A stretch of DNA of 64,000 nt from Seminibacterium arietis (GTDB taxonomy: Bacteria; Pseudomonadota; Gammaproteobacteria; Enterobacterales; Pasteurellaceae). The position numbers and the translations under genes are program-made. The stretch is from positions 62,001-126,000 of the forward strand of contig NZ_JBHTJN010000004.1 in assembly GCF_042675725.1 (NCBI RefSeq). Reading direction: 5' to 3'. Positions 63,023-64,000 of the stretch are shown here, piece by piece (the first letter of the stretch is position 1; each line of letters begins with the position of its first letter). The notes beneath the pieces are model-generated. The model had not been told where the DNA came from. It made no database searches and saw nothing but the letters and a program-made list of their open reading frames with translations.

Positions 63023-64000
63023 TTATTTTAATCCTGCAGCTTCCAACAATTTAATTGCATTGTCTTTATCTGCTTTTGTTGTTACTGAAACTATTGGAGC
63101 TTCTAATTTTGCAATTGGTTCCATATTAAATGCAGAAACAACATCAGAACGTAATGGATATTCTGCTCGCACAGAAACAAGTGCTTCTTGACCTTTTTTA
63201 CTTGCTAGAAATTCAACAAATTTCTTCGCTTCTTTTTTATTTTTTGACGATTTCAATACTGCGGCACCAGAATAAGTAACTAATGCACCTGGATCTTGAT
63301 TACGCACAAAATTCAAACGACTATTGATATTGTCAAATCCTTTTTCTTTTCCATACGCATACCAATAATAGTTATTAATTAAAGCCGCTGGAATTTCACC
63401 ATTCTCAACTGCTTGTAAAGCAACACTGTTCTTCGCATATGGTTTACCATTTTCTTTTAAACCTTTTAACCAATCAAGTGCTACTTTTTCTCCTTTCAGT
63501 TTAGTAATTGCAATAACTTGTTCTAAAAAAGCACCTGAAGTAGGAGCATAACCAATTTTGCCTTTCCATTTAGGAGTTGCATAATCTAACACTGATTTTT
63601 CTAAATCGTTCTCGGAAAGCATATTTTTGTTATAAACAACTACTCTAGCACGACCACTCAAGGCAACCCAGTCTTTTTTCGGTGCAAGTGGAACTCCCTT
63701 TTGTTGGGTTTGTTTAATTATATTATTCGATAGGGGTTCTAATAAACCAGCTTCAGAAAGGGTAACTAAAGGTGGAATTTGCTCTGAGTAAAAGACATCA
63801 GCAGGGCTTTTGTTACCTTCTTCCCGTAATTGACCAGCAAGTTGATCGGTTTTTGCACTATTTACTGTTACTTTAATACCTGTTTCTTTAGTAAATGCTT
63901 CAACAACCGCTTTTGTAGCTTCTTTGTGCTGACCATTATATACCACAATATCAGCTAAACTTACTCTCGGTAACATTAAAGCAGAAAAAAGTAACGCAAA
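63023..64000 (-). CDS. hitA: Periplasmic iron(III)-binding protein HitA/FbpA (5' end outside the window)
   Basis: The substrate-binding protein of the HitABC/FbpABC ferric-iron ABC transporter. The reading frame is open to the window edge, and the residues before MLPRVSLA (FALLFSAL) are the hydrophobic core of a signal peptide, with cleavage after SLA before DIVVYNGQH. So the true start is beyond 64000, and an internal ATG at 63976 is not the start. Conserved: YNGQHKEATKAVVEAF near the N-terminus, the iron-binding Tyr pair in NNYYWYAYG, DVFYSEQIPP. Mature length is ~309 residues, typical. hitB and hitC would lie downstream but slyD does; they are not here. Confidence 0.92.
   Translation of the reverse strand, partial: FALLFSALMLPRVSLADIVVYNGQHKEATKAVVEAFTKETGIKVTVNSAKTDQLAGQLREEGNKSPADVFYSEQIPPLVTLSEAGLLEPLSNNIIKQTQQKGVPLAPKKDWVALSGRARVVVYNKNMLSENDLEKSVLDYATPKWKGKIGYAPTSGAFLEQVIAITKLKGEKVALDWLKGLKENGKPYAKNSVALQAVENGEIPAALINNYYWYAYGKEKGFDNINSRLNFVRNQDPGALVTYSGAAVLKSSKNKKEAKKFVEFLASKKGQEALVSVRAEYPLRSDVVSAFNMEPIAKLEAPIVSVTTKADKDNAIKLLEAAGLK

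Noticed and set aside
1..64000. tRNA, rRNA, CRISPR or riboswitch
   Set aside because: I looked in every gap of more than 60 bp and saw no cloverleaf, direct-repeat array or known riboswitch core. A covariance-model scan would be needed to be sure.

Overview
This window comes from a Pasteurellaceae genome of the Haemophilus influenzae / Pasteurella multocida lineage. The strongest sign is the Hin-type DNA-uptake sequence AAGTGCGGT (or its complement ACCGCACTT). I found at least 48 perfect copies by eye, scattered through genes and gaps and often followed by an A/T tract. The DNA is clearly AT-rich (not computed). Nearly every gene is an intact housekeeping gene. I saw no rRNA, tRNA, CRISPR array, transposase, integrase or phage gene. 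I cannot name the species.

Layout. 1-842: end of a fused TRAP-transporter permease with a UspA-like partner. 1019-6881 (minus): proQ-prc-ldtD-mepK-gloC, which groups an L,D-transpeptidase with an endopeptidase of the family that cleaves the crosslinks it makes. 7147-11005 (plus): letA-letB, the envelope lipid-transport pair. 11160-15380: parE-parC (topoisomerase IV). 15454-17929 (minus): a DUF805 membrane protein, yffB, truB, rbfA. 18202-18589 (plus): two tandem, related, unrecognised small membrane proteins. 18769-21773: pdxT-pdxS with the divergent MocR-type regulator pdxR. 21850-26056 (minus): leuS-lptE-holA. 26212-30486: nhaB-dsbB, fadR, alaA. 30667-34428 (plus): menF-menD-menH. 34479-35873 (minus): a GPH-family sugar transporter behind the longest promoter region of the window. 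36242-42411 (minus): lepA-lepB-rnc-era, and der.

42681-47224 (plus): L-lactate permease and the lldEFG lactate-oxidation operon. 47281: yggS. 48159-53075 (plus): thrL-thrA-thrB-thrC with a textbook attenuator. 53321-56259 (minus): metJ, galU, a phosphomannomutase, csrA. 56413-59037: alaS. Then uspA, mazG, rimO, slyD and the 3' part of hitA, the periplasmic iron-binding protein, which runs off the end.

How the genes work together. Several blocks are complete pathway units: PLP synthase plus regulator, lactate uptake plus oxidation, homoserine to threonine, and the first three menaquinone steps. The envelope theme is strong on the left: ldtD/mepK/prc for peptidoglycan, letAB and lptE for lipid and LPS transport, dsbB for disulfides.

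I did not find a large undescribed system. The least explained material is (a) the tandem small membrane proteins at 18202-18589 and the inverted repeat behind them, (b) a pair of adjacent palindromes at 16143-16185 in front of the DUF805 gene, (c) a 44-nt near-perfect palindrome at 53185-53228 between thrC and metJ, (d) an out-of-frame mini-ORF with an A9 tract overlapping the letA start, and (e) a tandem operator-like repeat before the sugar transporter.
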